Program-made: the position numbers and the translations under genes
Shown: in pieces, positions 46,045-58,624 of the stretch
Layout: each line of letters opens with the position of its first letter
How positions within the stretch are numbered: position 1 is the stretch's first letter
Notes under the pieces: generated by a model
Databases searched by the model: none
Told to the model about the DNA's origin: nothing
Seen by the model: only the letters and a program-made list of their open reading frames with translations
Origin: Salticus scenicus
Lineage: Eukaryota > Arthropoda > Arachnida > Araneae > Salticidae
Length of the DNA stretch: 64,000 bases
Assembly (NCBI GenBank): GCA_963930645.1
Contig: OZ005653.1
Location: 109,502,259-109,566,258 of the forward strand
Direction of reading: 5' to 3'

Positions 46045-46445
46045 AAATCCTCTGCAGTATTAGTCTTTCCTAAAAGATTCCAATCTGTCCTGTTTTCTGC
46101 AATTCTTCTCTATTCTTCTCTTCCAAAATTTAAAATTGCATCTCTCCGAGGACATTGTGTTCTTTTTTTCAGTCAATCCTTATCCCTCGGTATCCTTTTG
46201 GATTTTAGTGGTATATCGTTAATGGTTTCTACTGGAAAGGTGCCCAGCTCAGCGCCATTTTAATTTCATAATGCTACACATGACATCAGTTACTTTATTT
46301 TTCTCTCTAACCCATGTGCTTCGCTTTCTGTCTATTCGGATAAATCCTAACATGCAACTCTCGATGCTTCTATGGGTAGTTTGAAGCTTTTGTTTAAAGT
46401 TACACGTTAATGTCCATATTTCTGAAGCATATGTCCATAACAAGC
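46045..46445 (-). pseudogene. Non-LTR (RTE-like) retrotransposon ORF, C-terminal fragment
   Basis: The minus strand encodes MLWTYASEIWTLTCNFKQKL, QTTHRSIESCMLGFIRIDRK, WVREKNKVTDVMCSIMKLKW then, across a stop, AGHL and RRDVILNFGREE, AENRTDWNLLGK. The YxSEIWTL - RxMLG - R.R..W.R..T.V.DV - LKWRWAGH series and the final NR..W..L.E motif are the conserved C-terminal tail of RTE-like LINE ORFs in arthropods. The RT core upstream is missing (46445 onward is noncoding), so the copy is truncated at its 5' side. It differs from the LINE fragment at 28250. Confidence 0.8.
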
Positions 46446-47275
46446 AAAATACATTTATCTAAATATTTTCTTTTCAAACAAATTCTTTAGTCGCTTTTGA
46501 ATGCAGTGCTATTTTTTCCGAATGAACTTTAAGCAAGTGTAACTCGGTTGTTCCAGATTATATATATGTATGTATGTATGTATGTGTGTGTGTGTATGTG
46601 TTTACTTCAACGTGTATTATCTTTCTATTACTATTTCATTCAATATTGTCGAATAATTCAGAAGTATAGTTTTATCACTTTAATAAAGTCTGAAATTCTT
46701 TAATAAAAGATTTATTGAAATTGTAAAAACTACCTTTAATTTCAGAAGAATGCTTTGTATTACATTTTAAAATACAAACCAGATGGGGTACAACTGTTGT
46801 ATGTTAAACAATAGATTATCCTAGAGAGGATTATAAGAGTCCATAACTTCCAGAATCTGCTAAATATCTTACTAATTTTAATTATGTGTTTATAAGACAT
46901 TAAGCAAATATTACTTAATGGTAGTGTTGAAATATAGGGATCTATCAAACATACTACGTTTTCTATAGATAAATTAGGACATATTTTAATACATTAAAAA
47001 TAATATCGTAAATCGATTGAATTAAAATTTAAAAATGTATTTAAAAAATTAAAAAAGTATAAAAATACCTTAAACATTCTGTTATTAATTAAAATTACAG
47101 CAAATAAAATGTTTCATGTAAATGTATAAAATCATTCCAGTTTATGAAATATTACGTATTTAATAAGGATAGGATGATGATTTTTTTTTTATTCGCTTTA
47201 ATTTTATTAACAGATACCGTTTCATGTGTTTATCACTTACAGTTAACCACCATTAATTTTTCATGATAGTATATA
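46446..47275. other. AT-rich noncoding DNA
   Basis: (TATG)n/(TG)n microsatellite at 46563-46602; otherwise nothing recognised. Confidence 0.55.
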
Positions 47276-47281
47276 TATAAA

Positions 47282-47493
47282 CAGTCGGTAACAAAAGTGT
47301 CGGAACACTAGCAAAAATTCATATATGAAAAAGGTACACTTCATACGGTTCTGTTAAATAAATCATTATCGAATCATGCTCTTAGAATGACTAAGAAGAG
47401 GATTCGACAAGGATTTATTTAAATAACCGTATGACGCGTACTTTTTTTACATAGGAATTTTTGCTAGTTTTCGGGCATTTTTGTTACCGACTG
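47282..47493. mobile_element. 212-bp mariner-type MITE
   Basis: The ends CAGTCGGTAACAAAA and TTTTTGTTACCGACTG|TA are inverted repeats that continue through ACTAGCAAAAATTC, AAGTAC(A/G)C and TCATACGGTT to the middle, so nearly the whole element is an inverted repeat around a short centre. TA follows the right end. The terminal sequence is typical of Tc1/mariner MITEs. No coding. Confidence 0.85.
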
Positions 47494-47577
47494 TATATGT
47501 GGTATGTATATACAGACCACATGTATGTATATACCGACCGACTATATATGTATATATATATATATATATATGTATAT

Positions 47578-47613
<36 letters not shown>

Positions 47614-47635
47614 GGTAATGATGAATAAATTGTTA
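47494..47635. repeat. AT/ATGT and (TTTA)n microsatellites
   Basis: (TATG)-rich sequence with a small inverted repeat (GTATATACAGACC), then (TA)n at 47547-47569 and (TTTA)n at 47577-47611. Confidence 0.9.
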
Positions 47636-47637
47636 TA

Positions 47638-49055
47638 CACTGTTCGACATTGAATATACAACACCAAGAAGGAGTGGTCAGAAAGTGATGAAATTTGGAA
47701 AGAAAGACAGAGACAGCAACGAACAATAAGTAATCTTTATTTCAAAGTGATAGTCAGAAAACAGAGCGAGAACGGCGTCGGCTCAGTAAGATGTAGGACC
47801 ACTGCGGACAGCGATGCACGAAGAAACACGTCTAGGCATAGAGTCAATAAGAGTGCGGATTGTGTCCTAAGGGATGGCTCTCCATTCCCTTTCAGCCATT
47901 TGCCACAGTTCGTCTTCTGAACGAGGCAAGGGCGGAGTATGAAAGCGGCGTCCAATCACATCCCACACATGTTCGATTGGTGACAGGTCAGGAGAGTACG
48001 GTGGCCAGGGAAGCATCTGTATACCTTGCAGATCATGTTGGTAGATGCGAACAATGTGTGGTCGGGCGTTATCCTGCTGAAAAATTGCATTAGGCAGCCC
48101 CTGAAGGTAGGGGATTGCCACCAGCCGCAGTACATTATCCAAGTATCGTTGGGCCGTCACACTGCCCTGAATACGAACTAGAGGTGACATGGAATTATAC
48201 GCAATATCGCCCCAAAACATTATGCCACGTTGTCGCGCGGTGGGGCGTTCCACAGTTACTGCCGGATTAGATCTGTCTCCACGTCGACGCCACACACGTA
48301 TGCGGCGACTGTCACTGGATGGACAGAAGCGTGACTCATCTGAGGACACGACGTTTCGCCATTCTGTCATCCACGTCGCTCTAGTCCGGCACCAATCCAA
48401 ACGTTGGCGTCTATGCTGTGGGGCAGTCTTCTTAGCAGACGCCGTGAGTGCAGGCCACGTGCAACCAATCGACGGGAAATGGTTCTGGTCGACACGGGAA
48501 CATCCAGGGTATCTTGCACATGCTGCAGAATCGAGGTACAAGTGGCTTGCGGGTCCGCTACAGCTTGTCGGCAGATGCGTCGATCCACGCGGGCTGACGT
48601 CACTCTGGCTGCACCTGCACCCCTCAATCTTGCAACATTTCCTTGTTCCAACCATGTTCGGCACAGCCGATGCAACGTGCTCGCATCCATGTGCGTGTCA
48701 TCTGCGATTTAACGTAAGGAACAACCCCCCCCCCTTCTCAGTCCGATCACCATACCCCTCGTAAAATCGCCTATCTGTTGAAGTGCCTTCGTTGATGGCG
48801 GCCTGGCATTCTCTCCTATTACACGTATCCTCCGAGACAAAAACAAAATTTCTTCGATAATTCGTCTGGCAGAAATAACGACACGGAAATTGCCCATTCT
48901 GCAAGTTCCTTCTCTTATATCTTACTTCACGTGCGTCGGACAGCTGCGCATTTCACATCATTCGCATAACTTAGTGATTTGCGGCTACTCTAAAATTTGC
49001 ATAAATTTTTGACCACTCCTTCTTGTTGGTGTTGCATTTTTAATGTCGAGCAGTG
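47638..49055 (-). mobile_element. Near-complete Tc1-family transposon with TA duplication
   Basis: TA at 47636-47637 and 49056-49057 flanks the 1418-bp element. Ends CACTG(T/C)TCGACATT ... ACACCAA(G/C)AAGGAGTGGTCA are matching inverted repeats of about 43 bp. The interior is far GC-richer than the surroundings and encodes one transposase pseudogene on the minus strand. The intact ends and readable protein suggest a comparatively recent insertion. Confidence 0.95.
47783..48897 (-). pseudogene. Tc1-like DDE transposase, broken by two stops and one frameshift
   Basis: Would cut and paste the element by binding its TIRs and a TA target. Order on the minus strand: N-terminal helix-turn-helix region (LQQIGDFTRGMVIGL ... 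IADDTHMDASTLHRLCRTWL), a second HTH (TSILQHVQDTLDVPVSTRT, ISRRLVARGLHSRRLLRRLP), then the DDE domain with VSSDESRF (first Asp), FQQDNARPH (second Asp) and SPDLSPIEHVWDV (Glu), and the tail SEDELWQMAEREWRAIP and DTIRTLIDSMPRRV. I count 32 residues between the second Asp and the Glu. Breaks: TAA at 48709-48711 after SLR, a frameshift near 48410-48425 after RRLP, and TAG at 47867-47869 in place of a likely CAG. The frame then runs on to a TGA at 47783-47785. All catalytic residues are present. The true start is uncertain; 48897 is the first Met in frame. Confidence 0.9.
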
Positions 49056-49057
49056 TA

Positions 49058-49494
49058 TTTTGATTTTAAAAACATAGACGTTATCTACTTTAAAATTATT
49101 TATGTGTAGAATAAATAATACATTGTTTTGCATAATTATAAAGGCAACTTTTTTTCTGCTTTAAATGAACACTGAAAATCATTATTGAAATACTTTTGCA
49201 CCATTTGAATTAGATTAATAGACGACGTTTATAATCTAAAATAAATTATCTAAAATAATCGACTATCTAAAATAAATTAAAATTTGGTATAATCTGAAAT
49301 AGGTAAAAATTTGTAATATATTTGGTTAAGCAATGTTCAAAATTCGAAAGTTCCGTTTATAACCCACAATTTCAACCTAAATCAGATACGAGACCAAGTT
49401 TGGATAGAATTATTTCGGGGTTTATTTTTTGCAGTGTAGTATATACCTATACATACCAAATGTTTACATTATGTTTAGATCATCTACGCATGTT

Positions 49495-49532
<38 letters not shown>

Positions 49533-49838
49533 GGAGGTGAGTGATACAATATTTTCTTCAACGTCTTTATTTATTATAGACAAAAATATAAAATGAGATA
49601 GTGAACCATATATAACAAGATTGTAAACTCAAAATAGATAGATTTTCTGACCCTTTTTGGGATATAAACAGATATATAAAGAGAACTTTCTAATTTGGAA
49701 CATTGCTTTACCCAAATATTTTACAGAATTTTACTTATTTTAGATTTTTTTTTCTTTTTTACAGTGTATTCTTTGAATTAATATTTGTTGGCGCCACTTT
49801 TTAGAGTGAAGCAGTCAAGCATTCTGTATGGTTGTATT
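49058..49838. other. AT-rich noncoding DNA
   Basis: T29 run at about 49500-49528 and a short TCTAAAATAAATTA repeat near 49235-49280. No gene. Confidence 0.55.
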
Positions 49839-49840
49839 TA

Positions 49841-51355
49841 CAGTGCGTCCCAAACTTTTATAGACAACGGCTTTTTCTTTATTTTACCATTGAAAAAAAA
49901 TAAATAAAGACTTCAAAATCATCTTTAATTATAAGTAATATCAAGACATTAAGAATATTATACAAAAATATTATCTTACAATCACAGACATTGTAATAGA
50001 AACTAAAACTGAAAATTTACTGTCCCAAAAGTTTATAGGCAACTCATTACTTTTTCTTTAACATTCAAATTTTTAAGTCGTTTTTCCTAAACACTTCAAA
50101 AACTCGATCAGGCATACTCAAAACAATAGTCTGAATATTTTCTGGCTTTAGAGAAAACCAACTTCTTTCAATTTGCAGCATTCGATCTTGAACTGATGCA
50201 AATTGACGCCATTAGCATATACCTCTCTAGCTAATATTCCACAAAGTTTATCAATTGGGTTCAGGTCAGGACTTAGGGTTGGCCTGTCCAGAACAGTTAC
50301 TTGGTTTTGTCTAAACCATTGCATTGTGGTATTTAACACGTGAATGGGGCAATTGTCTTGCTGATATATCCATTCTTTCCCCCTTAGCAACTTTCCAAAT
50401 AGAAGTAACCATACTTCTAGTATTTTCTGGTAATCTTCGGAACATTGACGACCTTTTAAAAAAACAATATCGGTAGTGATGGTAGTTCTTTTAAAGGAAA
50501 ATGATACTCGCACCATGCGTGAACCCCCTCTTTAATGTCTGTTGAAAAACATTTGTGGTCCCTTGTGCCAGTAATATTTTCAAACATCGGGGCCATCTAA
50601 ATTGAACTTTGTTTCATCACTAAACAGAACACACAACCATTCATATGTCCAATTCACATGATTTCGAGCCCATTAAAAACACGAGCGTCTTTATGCAGTT
50701 TTGTCAACTTTGGTGAACGACTCATTTGGCGATAAGCAAGCAATTTACTTACTTTCAGACGTTGATGCATCGTGGATTTTAATACTGGAACGATCATCTC
50801 TCTGGAAATTGACCGTACAGACAGGTTCTGGGTTGAAACGAATCTGAAAATCTCTGTGTTTTGTCGGTTATTTTTTTTATTATTATTATTTTTTTTTTTT
50901 GGTCACCCAGAACGTGATTTTGTTTCAACATTGTCATCTTTTGACAGAATTTGGTAAATACCAGCTCTGCTGCACCCATGTTTTCTTGAAATGTCCACAA
51001 CTTTCATTCCACGAGCTTTGAAACAATATTTTTTCAAAATTTCATTATTGAAAAATTGCACGTTGCGAGGCTTCTGTACAATCAGACAGAAAAAAGAAAG
51101 ACAGCTTCGCTTTTATCTAAAAAAACTATTACGTCAGATGTACATGACCTTGGAATATACAAATTTGAAGATCAGTACTTCAATCAGCTTTTAACACTGG
51201 TTGTCTATATATTTTTGGGACAGCATTATTTCCGTTTTATTTTTTTATCTTAAATTTTTGTATGCTTAAAGTTATTTAAGTATTTCATAATATCTATTAC
51301 GTCAGTGCATATTTACATAATTCATTTCGTCTTTCTTTCTCGTTTAATTAGCTCT

Positions 51356-51392
<37 letters not shown>

Positions 51393-51420
51393 GGTTTCCA
51401 TAAACTATTGGGACGCACTG
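49841..51420 (-). mobile_element. Tc1-family transposon, 1580 bp, TA duplication
   Basis: TA at 49839-49840 and 51421-51422. The left end CAGTGCGTCCCAAACTTTTA and the inverse of the right end, CAGTGCGTCCCAATAGTTTA, are terminal inverted repeats. A second copy of the motif, GTCCCAAAAGTTTATAGGCA, lies at 50022-50041 and, inverted, ATATTTTTGGGACAG near 51207-51222, so each end carries an internal repeat, as in Tc1-like elements with paired binding sites. An A30 tract is inserted near the right end (51361-51391). Confidence 0.9.
50148..50935 (-). pseudogene. Tc1-like transposase, degraded
   Basis: The best-preserved part (50148-50516) reads RRQCSEDYQ-like sequence, EWIYQQDNCPIHVLNTTMQW, VTVLDRPTLSPDLNPIDKLC and LAREVYANGVNLHQF. 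QQDN holds the second catalytic Asp. The third acidic residue is Asp (NPID) rather than the usual Glu (NPIE), 34 residues later. Upstream in other frames VLFSDETKFNLDGPD (about 50585-50630) gives the first Asp. The N-terminal helix-turn-helix part upstream of 50640 is broken by frameshifts and a T-rich tract near 50872-50900. Expected length is about 340 residues; no continuous frame survives. Confidence 0.85.
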
Positions 51421-51422
51421 TA

Positions 51423-51915
51423 TGTATGTCTACAAATATATGTATAGAGAGAGAGAGAAAGAGAGAAAGAGAGAGAGGGAGTTTAAGTACGATTTATACG
51501 GCTGTAAAAATGTTGCCTTCTACTTGCATGCCCTTTTCTAATGCAATGAGTTAAACATTTTGCAAATTTATACCACGAAAAAAGTTTTTTAAACTAATTA
51601 TTACTGCACCAGAAGTAAAACAAAAATCTGTGTTTATGGGGAAAAAATATTACCCCGCCCCCTTCATAAAAGCTAAAAAAAACCTTAGAAGTCCAAGTTT
51701 AAAATTTTTGAACTTTCTGTTGATGTTCAGAATAGTAGGTAAATTTACTAGGAAAATTCTGTTTTCAGCTAAAATAACTCTCCAGAGCATCATAGATCCA
51801 TCTTTAAAATTCCTTAGTCATATGTACCTTTAAAAGACCTGTTTTGATTTTCGTTATTGTGAAATAGTACCAATAACTGTTAATAATATTTTTATCCAAA
51901 AATGCAACATATTTT
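51423..51915. other. AT-rich noncoding DNA
   Basis: (GA)n at 51448-51480; nothing else recognised. Confidence 0.5.
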
Positions 51916-53714
51916 ATTATTTCATATTGTCTTTATTTCACTGTAACATAGACAACACCCCCCCCCTCCATTTTATGCTTGCTGGGTATTTTCCACTTTA
52001 GGTTTTCCAATTTTCACAAAAAGTAAAATATTATCTGTACACCAGACCTATATTCAATTCTAATTTTATTTCTAATTTTATTTCTATTTTTTTTTTCTAA
52101 TTTAATTTCTTCTTTCTACCTTGATTAGTTTCGTAAATATGATAGTCAGAAAATCCCCCCTAACACACACATACATACACACATACCAATTATCAAAAAC
52201 ACTTTTTTGGACTCAAGAGACCTTAAGACATATAAATCAGTTGTAAACGCAATATTGAATTTTCAGACTGAATACAATACTCCCATTATCTACGGAAGTA
52301 GGATAATGGAAGTAATAATGCAAAATATTTTTGCACGAAACCAGAAGTAGGACCGTAGGTTCATATCTTGAAAATGGCTCTAACGATTTTCTTCATAGTT
52401 GCTATATAAACATCGTACTAGACGTTCTTTGCAATGTAATCGTTGGTTAGTTAATGAAAATTAATAGGCGTCCTGTATAAGTAGGCCAGTTGCATTCCTC
52501 GCAATTTCATTCCTTTAAAAACCGCTGATTTTATTTTTTTTTTTTCTTTTTATACATTCACGATATTAATTCTCTTTTAGATATTCTTCAGTATATAATT
52601 AATTTTTCCGGTTAACAATTGAGTTTGTCAAGTTTTAAAGAAATTCACTATCTTAAAACTGTTCTAAATTACTACATAAATCCCTTTTTAGGTCTCCTTT
52701 CGCATGTATTGCGTGATTATTACAGGAAAATTGACAGTCATCCTAATTAGGTAGATCAGATTTAAATCTCAAAAATGAGTATTTCTAAAAACAGCTCTAC
52801 CGATTATTATTTTTTTAACTCGCTATGTAAACTATGTTTATTAGTATTTGCACATGTATCAGCTATCTCTCACAATAAAATTATTAGGTGTCTATTTTTT
52901 TAGGTGAATTCAGTTTCTTCTGAGCACATTATATTTATAAAGTGTATATAATGCACGTGATAGTGGGAATTGGAATTCGCGTGGTAGTTACACACAAGAT
53001 TTGTTTTTTATTAAATAAAATAAATAAATAAATAAAAATAAATAAATAAAAATAAATAAATAAATAACAGTTTTTGTTATTAGAATACAAGATATATTAA
53101 GTGCGTTTAGTGTAATCTCGTTTGCCATTATATTTACATTAGTTATTTCAAAACATGTGTCCGAATAAATATTAGAGGGGTGTATGTGCTTATCAAAACC
53201 CGTATAAAGTATAATTTATTAAACAAATGTGATTTTCTACTTAAAATATTCTTAAAACCAAATAATATATGAGAAAAAAATAACAACATTCTACTGCTAC
53301 GTGTTTTCTTTATACATACGAGTATATTTTCATGTATTTGGTTGTAGAAAGTTTAATATATTTTTACTTCCATTACCCAACTACTGTGAGTAATGGAAGT
53401 ATTGTATTCGGTCTGGAAGTCTGACATCGAATTTTCACCTGATTTACATGTTTTAAGGTCTCCTGAATCGAAAGAAGCACTTTTTGGCAATTGGTCAGTG
53501 TGTGTGTGTGCGTGTATATATATGTATGTGGGGAATTGTCTGACAATTATCTCCGAAACTATTGAAAATAGAAATACGAAACTTCAGAATTGAGACAAGT
53601 TTGGTGTACAGATGATTCTTCCAACATTTGTTGAAAATGGAAAACTAGAGATAGGACAACAAGAACCGGAAGTGTGACCATAAGTCCATATCTCAAAAAC
53701 GGCTTTATCGACAT

Positions 53715-53747
<33 letters not shown>

Positions 53748-54370
53748 TTATATATTTATATATAGTTTACTATATAAACGCTCTATTAGATGTCCTTTCG
53801 TATGATATAATTCTTTTTTCAAGTAAAAACGATAGGCGTCCTGCATAAACAGCTCACTTTCACGTCTCTCATGTGTGTTCCTTTAAAAACGCTATATGGA
53901 TTTTTTTTTTTTTCGAACTCGCCATTTTAACCCTCATTTAGATATCCTTTTGTATGTAATTGTTGTTTTCTGATCAACAATACTGAGTATGCTAGGTTTT
54001 GGTAAAAGTCGATATCTCAAAAACGACTCTGACAATTTTCTTCAGATCTGTTGCATAAACACATTTTAGACATCCTTTCTCATGTATTACATAGTTATTA
54101 CAAGTAAATTAACAGTAATCTTGATTGAGTAGGTCAGTTTTAGATCTCGGAAATTGGTATTGCAAGAAGTGTATCCACTATTTTTTAATTTATTATTTTT
54201 TAACTTGTAATGTAATTTTTGTCTTGTAGCCTTTTACACGTACATAAGTTTTCTCTTACCGGCAAATTTTTAGGTGTCAACTTTGTTAGGTTAATTTTAT
54301 TTATTCCGATCACTTCATCTCCAAAACGTAAATCATATATTATGTGTAATAGTGAGTAATGGAAGTCATT
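51916..54370 (+). repeat. Cluster of diverged dispersed repeats
   Basis: Several units share ATATCT(C/T)(A/G)AAAA(C/T)GGCT, a hydrophobic-looking TATATAAAC(A/G) block, AGA(C/T)(G/A)T(C/T)CTTT and AATAGGCGTCCTG(T/C)ATAA, near 52370-52480, 52690-52880, 53690-53850, 53930-54010 and 54015-54300. GAGTAATGGAAGT occurs at 53391 and 54353 and a variant near 52307. A tail with CACACATACATACACACATA lies at 52162-52188. (AAATA)n at 53016-53068. No coding capacity. Confidence 0.6.
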
Positions 54371-54513
54371 TGTTTGTTTCACAGCATATTTTTATTTGTA
54401 TGAACGGATAAAATAAAATATCATTTTACGAAAAACATGCGTATGTATATATGATCATAAAGTAATAATGTAATGAAGTAGATTATAGGGAATGAATAAC
54501 ACTTAATGTTTGT

Positions 54514-54552
<39 letters not shown>

Positions 54553-55420
54553 CTTATCACAAAGTAAAAATATTTTGTTATGCATTTAATTAGCATAACA
54601 TAAAAGATATTGTAATAAGTAATTAAGGATGATCTGATAAAAGGTAATCAAAGTTTCTATTGCAATCAACACCTTTATGGAATTTTTAAATGTTACAAAC
54701 ATATTAGCATTCATAACGTTAAAGTAATGGCATAGAAAATATAAAGATAAGTTTAATTCTTTCATAAAAATTCAGGCAAGATCCTATTTCTGAAAATATC
54801 AATGCAATTCTTCCTTTTTTTACAAATAAGATTTGTGTATGATCCTCATACTGAATTATTGTACAATTCTGGGCACGTAATACGAATTATTCTCAAGGGA
54901 ACTATAATACACGTCACGAAATATACATAGTAGTAGTGGTGTGAAAGTTAAAAAATAAAGCACATTTGGTTATAATGTAAATTTCTTTTGAGAGCGGAAG
55001 AAACACAAAAAAATATGCCTTATCAAGATTAATTTTTCCCACGTTTCGTTTAGCACGCGTTTATGAGTGAAAAACTGTAAAATCATGTCATACAAATGTA
55101 ATAATATTCCATATTTGTTCCTTTTAATATATTCCCATGTAAAAATGTCCAATAAAATATAACTAATGGAAATAATGTATTTTTCTTTTCGATGTTATTT
55201 AAAAAGAAAAAAAAATTATATATCAATACAATAAATGTATTTAAAAATAAAATTTTGGAAATATCAGATTTTATAAGAAAAATGTCAAAATTGTTATTAT
55301 TTTACTGTTATTTTAATCAACATTTTTTTTTTTTTTTTGTCCTTGATGTTATATATATAGAGAGAGAGATACATTTCAGACATTTGAGTTTAACGTATAA
55401 ATAAACAAACCTAAGTAATT
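54371..55420. other. AT-rich noncoding DNA
   Basis: (AT)n at 54519-54547; nothing else recognised. Confidence 0.5.
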
Positions 55421-55429
55421 TTTTAATGT

Positions 55430-55900
55430 ACAAAAAATCACTTTTCAGCTTGAATTCTGAAACCTCATAGCAAGTATCAAGTTTCTAGATCAAGTGTTTT
55501 TAACATCATTGCTTTCAATATAACCGTTTTTATTCTCATTTCACAACGTTTAAGCGGGTTGAAATATTTTTTATTCCCAAATGAACATGAACTAGAATAT
55601 GGAAATTTAATAAATGTAAATTTTGAAGCTCAACTGATTTCAACTTGCACAGCATGCACCAAATTTGCACCTTCATTTAATCCCTTTTACGGATTTGACC
55701 AATTTTTTTATTAGTACTGTGAATGTGAATAAAAAAAAATCGACATATCAAATACAAAGTTTCCTTTTGAAAAAGTTTCGAAATTATATGGCACACTCCT
55801 CCTTTTTAATCTCGTTTCAATCATCCCTTTATGGGGATTGAGTAACTCTTTTACTGCATAGTAAATATGAACTCGACTGAAAAATTCTTACGAAAAACAT
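55430..55900 (+). repeat. Degenerate tandem repeat with TCAT(T)TAATCCCTTTTACGG motif
   Basis: Units near 55530, 55670 and 55820 share TCATTT(C/A)A(C/A), CCCTTTTACGGATT or CCCTTTATGGGGATTGA, and a preceding AGCTCAACTGATTTC or AAGTTTC block. Period is roughly 145 bp. Noncoding. Confidence 0.5.
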
Positions 55901-56419
55901 TAATTTTCTAGTTCTTTCGAGTTACAAATTGCACAGAATACACTCTTAAAAAAAAAAAAAAAAAAAAAAGCTGAATCTTGTTTAGGTTTGTCGAGTTGTC
56001 AACATTTTAATTATTACGGAGCATTTTTTTTCCTCTGCCTTTATTTCATACATTTTTTTAAGCTTTTTTTTTCCCATATTTTATTGTAGATATTGGAGAA
56101 TATTATTCTATAAATAAAAATAGCCCAAAAAATACGCGAGGCTAAAAATGTTCTAGAATAAACTTTAATAATGGCAACCATGGGTATGTAACAAATTTTG
56201 AATTGGGTAATGAATGAGAGTTTGAATGTAGAATATTAATTTTAAATATCAAACTAGCTGAAGCAGATAGACCGCTTGTATATTCACTTTCCCCTTTGAA
56301 AGATAGAGGTATATTTTTAAAGTGTAGTGTTTCATTTAACCATAAACCATAATAGAGTGTTTGAGTATTTTTCTCCATATATTACAGGATGTTTTATTTA
56401 ACGCTGCTGAACTTTGAGC

Positions 56420-57100
56420 CCATGAGATTATAATGATAAGGAATTTTTCGTTGTGTTCCTGTAAAAACCTATAAATGCTAGATTCACCAAAATGCTTATA
56501 TTTAGTGCAACAGTGATTTATAATATTCATATAAATTTTCAGCTCAATTGAATAAGGCGTTTAGTCGCTATCGCACTTTTAAAAATTTGATCCTATAGGC
56601 CATAATGACAAATAATTTTTCTTTGTGTCCCAGTAAAAAAACTGTAAGTGCTAAATTCACCAAAATCTATACAGTTGGTGCAACTATAACCTATAACATG
56701 TCTAAAATTTTTTTGCTCAGATTAATACAGCGTTTAGACGCTATCGCACTTTTAAAAATTTTGCCCCATAGGCCATAAAGGTAAAGAATTTTTCCGGGTG
56801 TCCCTGTAAAAAAACTATAAGTGCTAGATTTACCAAAACCTATAGGGTTCGTACTATGGTGACTTGCAATATACGTACCAACTTTCAGCTTATTCGAACA
56901 AAGCGTTTAGACGCTAGCGTGTCCACTCACAGACATACATACACACATACATACACACACTCATACATACACACATACATACACAAACATACATACATCA
57001 TCGTAAAAATAGTGGAAACGGACTCAGGGGACCTCGAAACGTATAGAAACATCAAAATCTCAAAATCGGATTTTTAACATGATTACAACACTTTCCTCAC
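56420..57100 (+). repeat. Tandem repeat, about 155-bp period, ending in a CATA microsatellite
   Basis: Units start near 56425, 56575 and 56740 with (A/C)C(C/T)ATAGG(C)CATAA, AATTTTTC(G/T)(T/G)TGTGTCC, GTAAAAAAACT(G/A)TAAGTGCTA, TTCACCAAAA, then CAGCTCAATTGAATAAGGCG or AACAAAGCGTTTAGACGCTA. The array ends in (CATA/CACA)n at 56936-56998 and an AGGGGACCTCGAAACG block. Copies at 1.2 kb (minus) and 16.1 kb (plus). Confidence 0.8.
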
Positions 57101-57218
57101 TATAGTTTTTGGAAAGTAAAAATCAAAGAAAATACTACTACTACTAATAATAATGAAATGCCTGAGAAATATCATCCATAATATCGCCCATGGATGTCAT
57201 ATACACTGGCGTTTAAAA

Positions 57219-57630
57219 TTAAAGGAAAAACCTCCTTTCCCATTTTCTTCTTTTGCGCATAACATTTAAACAAATAAACATATGAAGATAAAATTTGGAT
57301 GGTATGTTTTATATCACATCATTAATATAAAAATTTAGCATAAGAAATAATTTTTAAACTAATAGTTATTTAATTCTTCTCAAGGGTAACCTTTGGAAAA
57401 ACTGATTTCTTTCAACAATTTTAGAAAAGATAATTTATGGGAAAATGGTGGTAACGATGCATTACATATAGTTGAAGAAGCACATTCCTTCAAATGCCAA
57501 ACTAAATCAAGGTTTTACTTTCTGTATTTTTTTTTTTTTTTTTTTTTTTACTTTTATAGCAGACTTTTTGAAAATATATACTTATTATTTCGAATACTAT
57601 GTGCTTCATCATGGTAATAAAAACGTCGAT
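57219..57630 (+). mobile_element. Possible solo Tc1-like end
   Basis: TA|CACTGGCGTTTAAAATTAAA GG has the look of a Tc1/mariner terminus, but no matching inverted end is found downstream within 1 kb. A truncated element is possible. Confidence 0.3.
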
Positions 57631-58561
57631 AAATAATTTTATAATGAACGTCTTATGCAATGTCCATGTTTGTATGCATATTTTTAAAAAAGTTATTCAC
57701 ATGCAGAAAAAAAAGGAAAAGGAAGAAACAGAAAATTGAATACAGAAAGAAAAATCCGTTTTTATTATGTGCATATTCACCTGTCTGTAATGCATCATAT
57801 GACCATTTTTCAATAAGTTTCTTTTCTAAAAATGTTGAAATTTTTCATTTTTTTCTAAAGCTTAGTTTTCAGAAAAAATTTAATAATTATTAGTTTAAAA
57901 ATTATTACTTACACTAATGTTATGGAAAATTTGACTGATAATACAATAATGAACATGCATCCAACTTTTATGTTTAAACATTACGCACATAAGAAGAAAA
58001 CGAGAAAACAAGTTATTGCTTAAAATTTGTACACCAGTGTATTTGAAAAAAATTATTATGTCCCTGTATGTGAACTTTTTGTTTGTAATCAATATAAAGT
58101 TCCAGAATGAAACTCTATATGGTATATATACTATTTGGAATACAGAATTTGGAAGACCTTCTGGATTTTGTACTTCTTACAACAAATCACAGATAAATAC
58201 ACATACAGACACACACATACAGAAAGAGAGAGAGAAAAAAAATACAAACATTGCACTGGAATCACTAAAACTCAGAAAAAGGTTTCGGATGGATGACATA
58301 AAAACCTGTAAATTCAGAAAAAAATATTAATTTCTTAAATTTCATAAGGAATTAACATTTTTTTTTTTTTTTTCAATCTCATATAAGTAAGGAAATGTAA
58401 AAATATGTACCAGAAAGCACATTATGTTATTTTTAGTAGTTCAAATATAATGCAATTTTTTCACATATATTTTATTAAAATCATATCAAATTGTTTATGA
58501 AATCAATCTTATACTTTTTAGTAATATATATATATATATACATATATAGATATATATATAT

Positions 58562-58592
<31 letters not shown>

Positions 58593-58620
58593 TATAGATA
58601 GATAGATATAGATATAGATC
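57631..58620. other. AT-rich DNA with (GATA)n microsatellite
   Basis: GATA units at 58563-58620, (TA)n before them. No genes. The frame at 58016-58330 includes CACACAGACAC-type simple sequence and is not credible. Confidence 0.6.
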
Positions 58621-58624
58621 TATA

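Noticed and set aside
48189..48764. 191-residue plus-strand open frame across the Tc1 element
   Set aside because: It is the antisense of the transposase on the minus strand, and the conserved motifs (QQDN, SPIE) are on the minus strand.
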